From contig CP141144.1 of assembly GCA_035235625.1 (NCBI GenBank), positions 41,972,014 through 42,036,013 of the forward strand: DNA of 64,000 bases. The letters are read 5' to 3'. The stretch's first letter is position 1, and every line of letters starts with the position of its first letter. Positions 20,814-32,199 of this stretch are shown here, in pieces. This DNA comes from Saururus chinensis (Eukaryota; Streptophyta; Magnoliopsida; Piperales; Saururaceae). A program made the translations under genes and the position numbers. Below the pieces are notes generated by a model, which saw only the letters and a list, made by a program, of their open reading frames with translations, was not told where the DNA came from and searched no databases.

Positions 20814-22563
20814 AAGAAGAGAATAAATTAGGGTTGAGAAGAGAATTTAGATGAAAGGGGGGAAATCAAGAATAATAAATTAGGTCAGATCGATGAGGAG
20901 AAATAACACTCCTCTGCTGCGGCCAGAAGCCTCCACAGTCCACCCCGTCCTGGCTTTCCTCCTACTGGCCGCCACCAGTCCATGTTCTGACCATTGTCTG
21001 AGTTTGTTGTCTGCCTTTGCTTGCGGACACTGCCACCGGTTGGCTTAGAGGCCTCAGCTTGCCTGCTGCTGCTACCTTGCATTAGAGAAAGATCAATCTC
21101 AGGCCAATGTGCTTGGATCAATCTGGAATAAGGTTGTCTATTATATTCTTCCTTGTCTTTATTGCTCCCTGGGATTCTCAATCAACTGATTGATTAAGAA
21201 AGCAGATCTAAATTGAAAGAATTTTCATTTTCAGTTGAGTATTTATCATTTTGCTAGAAGTGTCCGACTCCTAGGAATATTATATGATATGTCTCAATTG
21301 GTATGTTGAGAAGATCATACAGGATACCTTTCCTAATGATTTACTAGTTTTGTTGCATATTTTCCTCAACAGCGTAGTAAAGTAAGCTGTGTCAAGGATA
21401 GTGAATAGTGGTTAACTTTTCTTGCATTGACAGTGCCATACACCTTCTGTTCCCTGACATGTAAGGATCAGAAGATGCAATGAGAAGCCTTGATTTGAAA
21501 GCATTATTTGTATTAACTATTTAACTAATTCTCCCTGCAAAAGATGAATTGGTAGGGTGCCCGGAACACAGTCCGTGACATCCCTCTGTCCCAAATTAAT
21601 CCATCTTTTAATTAAAAATTTGCTTTTGTAATTTGTTGGCTTTGGATGCAGATGGAGCATTTGTTGTGACCAGTAATCATGATTACTTGTGCAAATCATG
21701 GTGTCTGTTACTTCGTTTCATGTTCTTAGTTTCTCAGATCAACTGGGATAAACATGATTTTTTATAACATCTGCAATGTGCTTGCATGGTTCTATAAAAA
21801 TTCTTCTTGGAATAGTAGACCATGATACAACAGAACCTAAAAACATGCCTTGATTAACACTTGAGTGGATTATTAGGAATTTTTTTACCCCAATACATAG
21901 CTGTTAAGCCTTAGCAGCACTGCTATCCTAGGTTTGATATTTTTTTTTCTGACTTTTATAACTGAAAAATCTTCATGAACTGATATTATATTTTCTCCTA
22001 TTTTTAAAAAATGTACTTAAATTTTTAGACATGTCCTACCAGTTATTAGAACTCCTTTCACAACCACGTGGAATCTTAGTCACTATTCACCACGGTAGTG
22101 GAAGATCAAGTCTGCCCTAATTAACTAAGAAGTGTAAAGTTCACTGAATTTGAACTGTGATGCCTATTATATACACAAAGTGTACCTATCTCTTGTAAGT
22201 GTAAACTTATTTAGACACCCAAGCCAAGTGATCCTTCTTCAATCCAATCTTCTCAATTTGAGCTTTAAATATTGTGATGGTCAATGCTTCTTAGTTTCGT
22301 TTATGTTTCAGGAAATATTTCAGTGATATCCTATTCCAGAGAAGGACACCAGTCATTTCTTCAGCCAGTACAAATAAATATGTTGAACATTGATAATTTG
22401 ACACCTTCCATGCAAAAATAGCATAAAGCAATCTTTTGTAAACCATGAGGTTATTTGTTGCGATGTCTGGATTAATGGTGCATATTTAAGAGAAGTTTAT
22501 GTTTATAGTCTCTGTACTTGCATATTATTCAGTTATAGCTAAATTATTTTTCTCATTATGCAG
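20814..22563. other. Non-coding, intron-like DNA
   Basis: No gene is supported. A 98-codon minus-strand frame at 20885-21181 has no recognised family and a low-complexity Gly/Arg end, so it is not called. The remainder is AT-rich. It ends in a plausible branch and pyrimidine tract (agctaaattatttttctcattatgcag), a good 3' splice site at 22561-22563. Confidence 0.45.
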
Positions 22564-22638
22564 ATATGCAAGGAGAAGGATGAAAACCTGATAAAAGAAG
22601 TGACAGAGCGACCCCTGCTACAATTAGCTGAATCTTGA
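22564..22638 (+). CDS. Candidate terminal exon of an unassigned gene
   Basis: After a good acceptor (TTATGCAG), a phase-0 frame of 24 codons reads ICKEKDENLIKEVTERPLL and ends QLAES then TGA. The AT-rich sequence that follows (22639-22900) looks like a 3' untranslated region. The protein piece is not recognised. It could be the last exon of the DUF1985/PMD-like gene at 15.6-16.8 kb, whose introns are also phase 0, with the gypsy element sitting in the intron. This is inference only; no linking exon was seen. Confidence 0.25.
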   Translation: MCKEKDENLIKEVTERPLLQLAES

Positions 22639-23369
22639 TTTTTTGTGCCATTCAAGTTTAGACTCGTAGGCCGCTGTTGTCAACAATTTATGACCTACCA
22701 TATGTAGATTCCTCTGTACTCGGACAAGTCTCCATGATTATTGTCTAGAGCTTTTTCGTAGAAATATGCGCACAAAATGAACATTGATCAAGGACCGAGG
22801 ATGTAAAGAAACTCTGATCTTTACGTGCTCAAATTCCCCACCTCTTTTAAATAGATGTCTTGCCTTTTAATCTTCTTTACCCTCTTTTCTGCTCCTATAG
22901 AAATGATGCATAGCAAAGGCTCAATGCTGATCATGGGGAGTTCGAACTGATTTTGAGTTTCTCAATGATCAAGAAAAGTGGGTAGAGTTACTCATCAGCC
23001 ACCCATCTAGTTGAACTTAAAAAAATTATTTTGGTACTTAGTTGAACTGAAGTTGTTAATACACCTTTGAACGGTTGTAAACTTAAATTCTATGGTTAGT
23101 AACAAGACAATTGTTTTATTGCAGCATTGTGTTGTCTTGAAGTTTTTTCTGTGTTGAATGTATGTGTAGCGAGAGAGAAAGAGTTACTGTATCATTTGAG
23201 CTAGATAAAGCCATGCTTATCTTAGCTGTCTCATTCAGATCTGAAGGCCAAAATTCGGTACTTAGAAGAGCTAATGAGATTATAACTTACTATTTTTTTA
23301 AAATATCCCCGTAATTAATTAGTGTTTCCAAATCAACTTCTTTGGAGGATGAGAGCGAGCACTCCGATC
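22639..23369. other. Non-coding spacer
   Basis: AT-rich with no coding signal on either strand. It may contain the 3' untranslated region of the preceding candidate exon and the upstream part of the DUF1985-like pseudogene. Confidence 0.45.
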
Positions 23370-23688
23370 TGATGGAGAGATTATTTGGCTAGTCTAGCAA
23401 GAGGGTAGTAGATGTCACGATTTAGGCAAAGCTCACTGACGAGGCTGTGGAGGCCAAAAATAAGCTGAAGTTGGCCCTTCTCTATGTATTAGGGGTGTTT
23501 CTCCTCCCTAACTCTTCTTAGATATAGACCTAAAATATTGGATCTTGGTAGATAATGTTGATTGCTTCTCCACACAGTCCTAGGAGAAGATTGTCAATGA
23601 ATTGATGAGGGCGTGTGTGGTCAGGGCGACCTATGCAATAAAGAAGTCCTAGCCAAATAAGTACAAATGTACAACATTACTCAGGTAA
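23370..23688 (+). pseudogene. DUF1985-like domain fragment of a Ulp1-type gene
   Basis: Two frames joined by a frameshift read KLKLALLYVLGVFLLPNSS and then YWILVDNVDCFSTQS followed by EKIVNELMRACVVRATYAIK. The pattern (L-A-L-L-Y-x-L...LVD-D-x-x-x-F...W-G...) is that of DUF1985/PMD-like domains. Several stops, including a TAG where the WG motif should be, show decay. It ends at a possible donor (CTCAG/GTAAAT). About 300 bp downstream lies the Tekay element. Linker and Ulp1-like pieces on the far side suggest the retroelement split this gene. Confidence 0.55.
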
Positions 23689-25261
23689 ATTTTGACTCAT
23701 TCTTCACTCCTGTTCAATATTGAGATGAATTTTATAGTGATTTTTGAATGAATATTGTGTATGCATTTCGGGGTGAATTTAAGTAGTATTTTGATGATGA
23801 CTTCCAATGTAGTTCGGATCTATTTTTGGTGTATCATTTCGGGTTCAATATAACTATGAACTATTTTGTGCATTTAGGTAACTAGTTTTGTGGCTCATTG
23901 TAATGGTTGTGTTTTGTAACCCCTACTAAATTTGTTTTTTCATGTATGGCTCTCGGAATGACCAAGGGCTTGAGGTGGATGGGCTGGGTGTAAGATCTCT
24001 AACTTTATCCTAGTTTAATTTTGATTTAATTGTATGTTATTATGTGGCTTTGCTTAAATTTGATAGTTTGACTCAATTTTGGGGTTAAGGGTTGGTAATT
24101 GTTGTTTTAAGAAAGTTTAATTCTATTTTTATAAGTTTTAATATCGAACTTAATTTATTTTATTTTTAGGGATTTCATGAAATTTTTTTATTAAATGTGT
24201 GGACCCCACCGTGGGCTTCACATCAACGATTGGATGAAAAGTGTCCTACATGACCCTGTACTTCAATTATTTTATTTTAATAAGTTTTAGCATTTTTAAA
24301 CTCATTTTTAGCCCTAAATGAGCCTAATTAGCCACTTAGGGTGTTATAATTCGTATTTATAGCCCAACAAATTACATTTTGTCACGACCCGAATTTTTAA
24401 AAGTATTTTTAAATAGCACGAACGGTAGGTAGGGAAATTTTTTTTCTTTAAATACAAAACAAACCATTCGATTAAATATTCAGGTCATGATAACTGAGGT
24501 TCACAAATACAAATATCAAATCATATGATATTATTTAATATCTGAAAATTCATAAAGACCAACTCATCCATCTAAGTACAAGTCTGTCGCCCATTTGAAA
24601 ATAAATAACAAGTTGACTCTCACGCTTAAGTACACTTACTATCGAAGTTACAAAAATGCGGAAACCTCTTGTGCTCGGCTGCCTTGGTCTCACTTGTCGT
24701 TGTCTAGAGAATCTGCAACAAAGCAAACCAAATAACAACCACAACTACAATGGAGCATCTCCGCCTACAGGAGATGAGCTTCCAAAGGACAAAATATTTT
24801 ATTAATATTTTTTGGATCAGGCCAACATCACCCGATGTTAGTTGCCTACGTACTTATCAGACAACATCTCCAATGTTTCCAACAAGATCATATCCAGACG
24901 TAGTTCTGCTTAAAACTACACTATACTAAGAAACATAGCATCACCCATGCAATGCCTAAGTATTTTAAAGCAACTTACATTTTATGCAAGTCCTTTAATC
25001 GTTCCACTTGTCTAATTAACAAGCAATATCAAATAATGTTATTAATTATTTCACAACCCTTGTTCAATAATTAATGCTAACATCCCGCAAACCGTACCAC
25101 ATTGGGGTAATATACAGAACACATAACTCAAAAACATGGGTTGATCTTTAACCAATGAAGACCATCACAATGCACAAAACAATGGAAACTGTTCAGGAAA
25201 CAATGCACTAATTGTTACCTGAAAATACTGACTCCCGCTCAAAGGAGTAATTGTATGCTAA

Positions 25262-25675
25262 CAGAAATCCTAGCATCTCTAGAGATCCACTTGGATCAGC
25301 CATGGGCCTAGAGATGTAGGTACCAGCTCTGCTCATGGACACACTGGCCAGAGGTAGATGAGCCTTCCATGATGCTCAAAAACCTAGTTTGCGCATTTGC
25401 AGGGATCCATCGTCCCAAAAGGAGCGGAGACCACAAGGGTCTGAAAGAATACTGCCATGGCTATTATCAGAAATCCTAGCATCTCTAGAGATCCACTTTG
25501 ATCAGCCATGGGCCTAGAGAAGTAGGTACCAGCTCTGCTCATGGACACACTGGCCGGAGGTAGATGAGCCTTCCATGATGCTCAAAAACCTGGGTTGCGC
25601 ATTTTGTAGGGATCCATTGTCCCAAAGAAGCGGAGACCCCGAAGTCTGTAAGATTACCGCCATGGCTATTACCGT
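25262..25675. repeat. 207-bp direct tandem duplication
   Basis: Agaaatcctagcatctctag begins copies at 25262 and 25469. The copies remain very similar (taccagctctgctcatggac, gccttccatgatgctcaaaa), differing by point changes and small indels. The duplication is within the nested antisense LTR. Confidence 0.88.
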
Positions 25676-26344
25676 GAGCTTAAACTTGACTCAAACAACA
25701 TCCCATAAGCACCCTTGATTCATTAACCAAGGTAAAATTCTATGTCAGGGCCCCGTTCACTCCATGAACAAGTCTCAACCCTAAAGAAGGTATTTTAGTC
25801 ATTATCTTGATTAAATGTTCTTCCCCTAATCCAAAGACAACCAAAATCTCTTGATTATTCTTTATTAACCTTAATTTATTAATATAACTTAACACAACAA
25901 TAATAAATGTAAGCATCAGAATAATCAACATGACAAGAACTCAGATTCATGCTGAGATGAACTAACCAATTCAACATTATAATGAAAAGGATTTGGGGCT
26001 GAGATGTATAACTCAAGTTATATACCTAACATGACAAGTTCAAGCTGAAACAACCATTAACATTCACCCTAATGTATATCACAATCAAGGCTGAAATTCA
26101 GGAAAAGCACAGGCTGAATTTCAGAAGCATCTTAGGCTGAAATTCAGAGACATAATAAACATGAATATATCATGAACTAAGGCTCAAAAGTCAGGGATTC
26201 AATTAGCAAGATTATAACCTAAATCAAAGCTGAGAATCAAGTATTAGGTAGGCAATAATGCAACCTAAACTAGGGCTGAAACTTAGATATTCTCTTATCA
26301 TGATTATAACATAAATCAAGGCTAAGAATTTGGTATTACTTTGG

Positions 26345-27125
26345 AAAAAATAGAGCCTAAAAGAAGGCTACAAAATAGGGATCTAAATAAGCAAAAGAAA
26401 AGCCTAAACCAAGGCTTTAAATTAGGGATTTAAATGACCAATGTAGAGCCGAAACCAAGGCTTCAAATCAGGGATTTGATTGGCCAAAGTATGGCCTAAA
26501 TGAAGGCTTCTAATCAAGGATTTAATTGGGCAAAGTATGGCCTAAACTAAGACCATGAATCAGGGATTAAATTGGCCAAGGTATGGCCTAAAGTAAGGTC
26601 ACAAATCAAGGATTAAATTGGCCAAGGTATGGTCTAACGTAAGGCCACGAATCAGGGATTAAATTGGCCAAAGTATGGCCTAAAGTAAGGCCACGGATCA
26701 GGGATTAAGTTGGCCAAAGTATGGCCTAAAGTCAGGCCACAAACCGGGGATTAAGTTGGCCAAACTATGGCCTAAAGTCAGGCCACAAACCAGGGAATAA
26801 GTTGGATAAACTATGGCCTAAAGTAAGGCCACAAACTAGGGAATAAGTTGGCTAAACTATGGCCTAAAGTAAGGCCACAAACTAGGGAATAAGTTGGCTA
26901 AACTATGGCCTAAAGTAAAGCCACAAACTAGGGAATAAGTTGGCCAAATTATGGCCTAAAGTAAGGCCACAAACCAGGGAATAAGTTGGCTAAACTATGG
27001 CCTAAAGTAAGGCCACAAACTAGGGAATAAGTTGGCTAAACTATGGCCCAAAGTAAGGCCACAAACTAGGGAATAAATTGGCCAAACTATGGCCTAAAGT
27101 AAGGTCAAAACTAGGGAATGAATTC
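26345..27125. repeat. ~46-bp satellite-like array with a homogeneity gradient
   Basis: The unit gggaataagttggctaaact + atggcctaaagtaaggccac + aaacta recurs roughly 17 times at about 46-bp spacing. Copies at the right (26780-27110) are nearly identical, those at 26500-26760 are diverged (gggattaaattggccaaag), and left of 26450 the units are only just recognisable. Each unit contains the short inverted pair atggcct/aggccac. The array lies inside the nested antisense LTR. Confidence 0.9.
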
Positions 27126-30100
27126 AGCAGAGTGTATGCCAAAATCACGGATAATAAACATGACTAGAATAAGAATCATTCATGCCTAACATATGGCTAA
27201 GATAAATGACAAAAATCAGCAACATGCTTGAATGAATTAAGGCTAGTTCATGACATCAAAAGAAACCCCTAGAACCAAGCTTAATTATGGCTGAATTACA
27301 TCTATCAAAACCTCATGCTGATGGTGTAAAAAGAAGCACCTACTTGTACAAACTTGTCCCCAAAGCTCCTAACAATAAGCTTAACTTCGAACAATCGTAT
27401 CTCCCTCATCCGAACTCCGATTCACACGTTCTTGGTGGCGTTTCGAAGCTCTTTCGTCTACTTTCTAACTACATAGGTTTCATCTATCACTTCTAACTTA
27501 TGATAAATTTATTCTAATGAGAAGGTAAATGGGTACAACACCCTAATCCCCATGTGGGCTTCGAGAATTTTGAAAAATCCTTGACGTTACATATTTATAC
27601 CTCAATAACTTACTATATAAGGAAAACCCTAACCCATTTTCTAATTAGGAAAGAGTTGTACAAGGAGGCATGGTGGTACCTTAATCCCCTTTGCTGAAAA
27701 GGAAAATTCGATTTGGGTAAGTTTTATAATTTAATCTTCCCTAATCCTTTGAATTTTTTCTTAATCTCCCTTATTCCCAGTTTTCCCCAAATGGATTCTT
27801 GATTTATTTCATTAAAAATTCTATTTTTATTTCGATCTCAAATCCTAAAAGAGAGATTTTCTTTTTTAATTAATAGAAATCATAGATCTATATATTTTCA
27901 AGGTTATTTAAGCTTAATAGTTTATTTTAATTAAGTATTAATCAAAACCCTAATTTTGGGTAGGGTTTCTTAAGGAGTATTGCTTCATTTTCGAACCAAG
28001 AACTTCTTGAAGGTAAGAGGTTTTCATCTGAGGTGGTTTTATGCTTTTGATTTACATGCTTGAATGACTCAAGTTGGTTCTTGCTTATTTATGTGCTTTA
28101 ATGATGGATTATTAAAATTATAATATTTATGTTTATTTTTTTGTGATTAAGCTTAAGAATGGTTAGATCTACCATGCTTTAGGCTTACATTTTAATAATA
28201 TAAAGTTTTTGAGTAGTTTTAGAATGTTCCTAACATTTTGGGCATTTTGGGTTTGATTTTCATGAGGAAGAAAATAACTTGTTTTTTATAGTTTTGTCCT
28301 CACTGTTAGATTTCTAGTGGGCCAATCAAACGACAAGTTGTTCAGACTGCTTATATATTTTTTACAATTTTGTCCTAACTGTTAGAATGCGAGTGGGCCG
28401 ATCTAACAGCCACTTGTTCAAAACTATTCAAAACTGCAAAAATAGATCTTTGTTTTGGATTCACAATTATGTTTTGGATACTTTTATTTTGATTTTATCT
28501 CTCAAATTTCTTTGAGAATATATTAATATTTCTAGATTATATTCCTAATTATTCATATTTTAAAGAATAATATGTATTTATTATATTTTTTATAATACTA
28601 TTGTATAGTAAAACAACTCTCTATTTCCGTGTTTAGAAGCATGTTTAGGGATGAAAACAGATGATTTTTTATTCCTTCTTTTTATGATGGATTTATATAA
28701 GTGTTATGAGTATGCTGTAAAAAATTTAAATTGTTTAGAGCATGATAAGTCAATGACATAGTCATAAATTGGAAGGTCAACAATTCTGGCAGAACTGCAT
28801 AGTCTAATTATTTAAATTACATAAATTATTTTTTGTACTTATTTTCATATGATATTTATTTATATGTTAATTGAGTCTATGATGTAGGTCTCTGTGAATT
28901 GTTACATTGATTGAAGTTTATTTGCTATTTTCGCTAAAATGTACAAGTTACATGTTATGATTATGCTAAAACATCTACTTAAGCTAGTATGGGATAAATG
29001 AGTATATGCACAATTTTAAGTGAGATTTTGATGATTTCTTCATACTTGCTCCATGATTTCAGTAAGTTTAACCATGAGGATGTGCATATATGGTTGTACA
29101 TGTTATATTAATTATTGGTGAATCATGTTTCCATGTTCTAGTTTAAATATGATGATGTTTATCTTTGTCTAAGTCTAGCATGGTGTTATAATTGTCTTGG
29201 ACTCATATTTTGATGTTTTTACTACACTTTCTTCATGATTTCAATAGGGAAAGACTATGATAAAATAATGGATGCATGTATATAACATTGATTCTAGTTT
29301 GTTCATGTTTCACATGTCTTTGCTTAGACATGGGCACTACCCTTCATGTACACACTTGTGTAGCTATTTATGATGATTATTTGAAACTAGTGGACCATGA
29401 TTGATGCACAAGTGGACTGATTTGAGCATATTTCTTCTATTTGGGCTCATGTAGCATTGCTCACATATGTACCATGTTGCATACATCATAAAAATGATTT
29501 ATAAATGAGATTAATTGTGATTAGCCATGTTCGATCGATTGCATGCAATTGGTTGTTGGATTAATCGATTGAAGGCTTATCGAATTCATTTGGGTCCGAA
29601 AAGACATGATTTCATTTTGAGTTCAGTCTTCATGAGTAGTTGTGCTTGAGGTTTTTTACCTCCCCGAGTTGAGAAGAGTGGAATGCAATATGAGTGTTGT
29701 TTAATAAGATATTTGGACCATGAGAATCCAGGTGGTCTGTCCGAGTGCTCCGGCTTACCACAAGTCATGCTCGGGATTGTCTTGATGAGCAGTAGTGCTG
29801 GGGACTTTCTTGATGAGTAGTAGTACTCGGGATTGTCTTGATGAGCAGTTGCGCTCAGGGCTTTGGCCTTGATGAGCAGTCGTTATTGGGGGTTGTTGAC
29901 CCTGATGAGCATGTTTATTTCTCTCTATTTGTGAAATTCACCATTTGTTGTTGCATGTGTATATAATGATATGCTCAATTACATAGTTGTTGTATAGGGA
30001 TAAGGGAGCTTATGCTACACATGTAGGTATGACTTAATTTGTATGTTATACAGGATAGTGTGTTGGAGACACTTGATTCGCAAGGTGAATGTTTTTCATT

Positions 30101-31294
30101 AAGAAGTAGATATGCGTGATATGTTTATGTTGAGAAGTCATGCATGCAAGATGTGATTTATGTTTACACATGTGGTATATGAATGCTATGGGTTATGCTG
30201 AACCATAATGCATAGCAGGCATGAAAGTGTGATGATGAGATAATACAGGTTATAGCATGATATGAAGGTGACACGAATATGCGATGATGTGATATGTCAT
30301 ATGGCATGAAATGCAGGTGACTTGAAGATTCGAGGATGTGATGCCATGTAGCATGATATATAGGTGACATGTAAATGTGTTCATGAGATATGATAGAGAT
30401 ATCATAACATGCATGTGGCTTGAGTTGATGCTTATGGATGGCAAATTATGACATGAATGCACAAGTTTACGTGGATATCTCGGAATGAATGGGTATTATG
30501 ATTAATTATGTTATTATTATTATGTAAATTGCCTGTGATGTCATTTTGGATTTACTTTCCATATTGAAAACCCTTTCTGGGCTTGTGGCTCACCCTTCTT
30601 TGTTGTGTTTTGTTTTGGGGCTGCATGTTGTGCCTTGTAGGTCTTTCTAATGGGCTATATGTGGAGCACGTGGTTGGCGATAATCCTTAGGAGGTGTTTC
30701 TTGGAGATCATGGGTTTTATGGTTGCTTTTATAGCATGTTGAGTTGAGACATTTCTAGACTTGTTTATACTTCACACTATATTAGCCAATGTTGGCTTAG
30801 ACTTTTATTAGCCATTAAGGCTTATACTCATATTTTATCTATGTGTGAGCTATCTAAGACTAAGTATGTAGGTTTGTGTGTGGACTAATGTTAAATTAGT
30901 AGTCATTTATTGCTAATTTTGTTCTTGTAAAAAGTTGATTTGCGCTACTCCGTGGTAAACTACCCAAGTAGGGGTTATGTCTTCCGCAATCGAACGAATC
31001 TTTGTTGCGCCATGTGCCGTCTTCCCCTTGGACCGGGTTCAGTTGGTTGACATGTGTCGGGGCATGACAAGTATGTTTTTGTTATTGAAGCACGACTTTG
31101 TTCGAGAGCAAATGAGGTTGAGTAATGAGTCTTGAATGATAATGGGGTGTGAGGTGATAAAAGACTTAGATAATGCTAGCGACGTTGAATTCCATTAGTT
31201 GATTGTCTAGTTGCTTATTTGCATGATGTGTTGCTTGAAGCTTATGTTTGCTTGTGTAATTAGGCCTTATGATTAACATCTAGTTGTGGTCTAG

Positions 31295-32160
31295 ATGGCT
31301 GGATCTAATCATACATGTGCTAATAATCATCGTGTAGCTCGATACCCGAGAGTTGACAATATGTTTACTACCATAGAGTGGTTGACACTGGTCATCCAAG
31401 CTAAGCATGCAAGTAGCATCGGGTCAGAGCATCTCTCATTGGAGGGTTTCAAGAAGCTTAATCCTCCTAGCTTCCAGGGGAGGATGGACGCTTCTGAGGT
31501 GGATAACTAGAGACTCCATATGGAGAAGATTTTTAGTGCTAGATAGTGTTTGAAGGAGGAGAAGACTCGTCTTGCAATCTTCACCTTCGAGGTTAAGGAA
31601 CAGCGGTGGTGGTTGTCTATGGAGAGACAGTAGTTCCAAGGGTGTGTGGGCATCCATTGGGAGGAATTCTTATCAACTTTCAATGACATGTATTTCCCTC
31701 TACATGAGCGAGAGGAGAAGAAGGAGTTCCTCAGCCTCCAACAGGGTTCCATGACAATTTTGGCCTATGAGATGAAGTATGTTGAACCCGAACGCTTTAC
31801 TCCTCACTTCTTTGGCGATGAGTACAAGCATGTGAGAAAGTTCAAGGATGGACTTAGGCCATTCATTAAAGGCCAAGTAGTCCCTTTCCAACATAAAACT
31901 TTAGCGGAGGTCCTCGAGATGACCATCGTTGTGGAAAAAGACTCGAAAGAGTATATGAAGAAGAAGGGGCAGAAGCCCAAGAGGCCAAGACAAGAGGACT
32001 CCCATGCTTGCTGAAACCAAAAGTGTTGTGAGGGTCATTTTGTGAGGAACCACACCAACCATGTGCAGCCAGACCACCAAGGCCACCTTGCCAACATCAC
32101 GTGCAACCTATGTGGGCAAAAGGGGCACTACAAGAGGGAGTGTCCTAGGAACACTTATGG
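31295..32160 (+). pseudogene. Tekay gag
   Basis: Same-frame pieces 31295-31510 and 31646-32014 are separated by stops. Recognisable are FKKLNPPSFQGRMDASEVDN and ERFTPHFFGDEYKHVRKFKD with GLRPFIKGQVVP, all typical of the Retrotrans_gag domain in this lineage. A CCHC knuckle, CNLCGQKGHYKREC, lies at 32102-32143, with all four ligands present. At least three in-frame stops abolish a full product. Confidence 0.85.
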
Positions 32161-32199
32161 GGATCCACTGAGACACCCACCGGTGCCACCGAATCAAGG

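Larger units (their letters stand above)
24380..27591 (-). mobile_element. Nested Tekay-like solo LTR, antisense (3.2 kb)
   Basis: On the plus strand it starts TGTCACGACCCGAATTTTTA and ends TTGACGTTACA. Read on the minus strand it starts TGTAACGTC and ends GGGTCGTGACA, the same design as the host LTR (TGTAAGATC...GGGGCATGACA). Flanks cattt (24375-24379) and tattt (27592-27596) fit a 5-bp target duplication with one change, and the intact 3' LTR confirms that the host reads straight across. No internal region is present, so it is a solo LTR. It contains a 207-bp direct duplication and a ~46-bp satellite-like array. Confidence 0.75.
23989..31069 (+). repeat. 5' LTR of the Tekay element (split by a nested LTR)
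   Basis: Pieces 23989-24379 and 27592-31069 align collinearly with the 3' LTR. The promoter is at 27614-27620 (TATATAA, in ttactatataaggaaaacccta). The LTR contains a duplicated inverted-repeat cassette (28290-28440), tandem copies of tgctcgggattgtcttgatgag-like units (29745-29910), and gatgatgtgatatgtcatatg-like units (30195-30370). There are no protein genes; short frames here are repeat artefacts. Confidence 0.87.

Noticed and set aside
20885-21181. 98-codon minus-strand frame
   Set aside because: No family recognised and a biased composition; not enough to call a gene.
5008-22638. Joining the PAC1-like reading frame to the exon at 22564 through a 17.5-kb intron
   Set aside because: Phase would fit, but it would remove the C-terminal LYV (HbYX) that marks the natural end of PAC1 proteins.
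26345-27125. CRISPR-like direct repeats
   Set aside because: Units are contiguous with no unique spacers and lie in a plant LTR; this is a tandem array.
30164-30462. Minus-strand frames rich in His, Ser and Met
   Set aside because: They are translations of the gatgatgtgatatg tandem units in the LTR.
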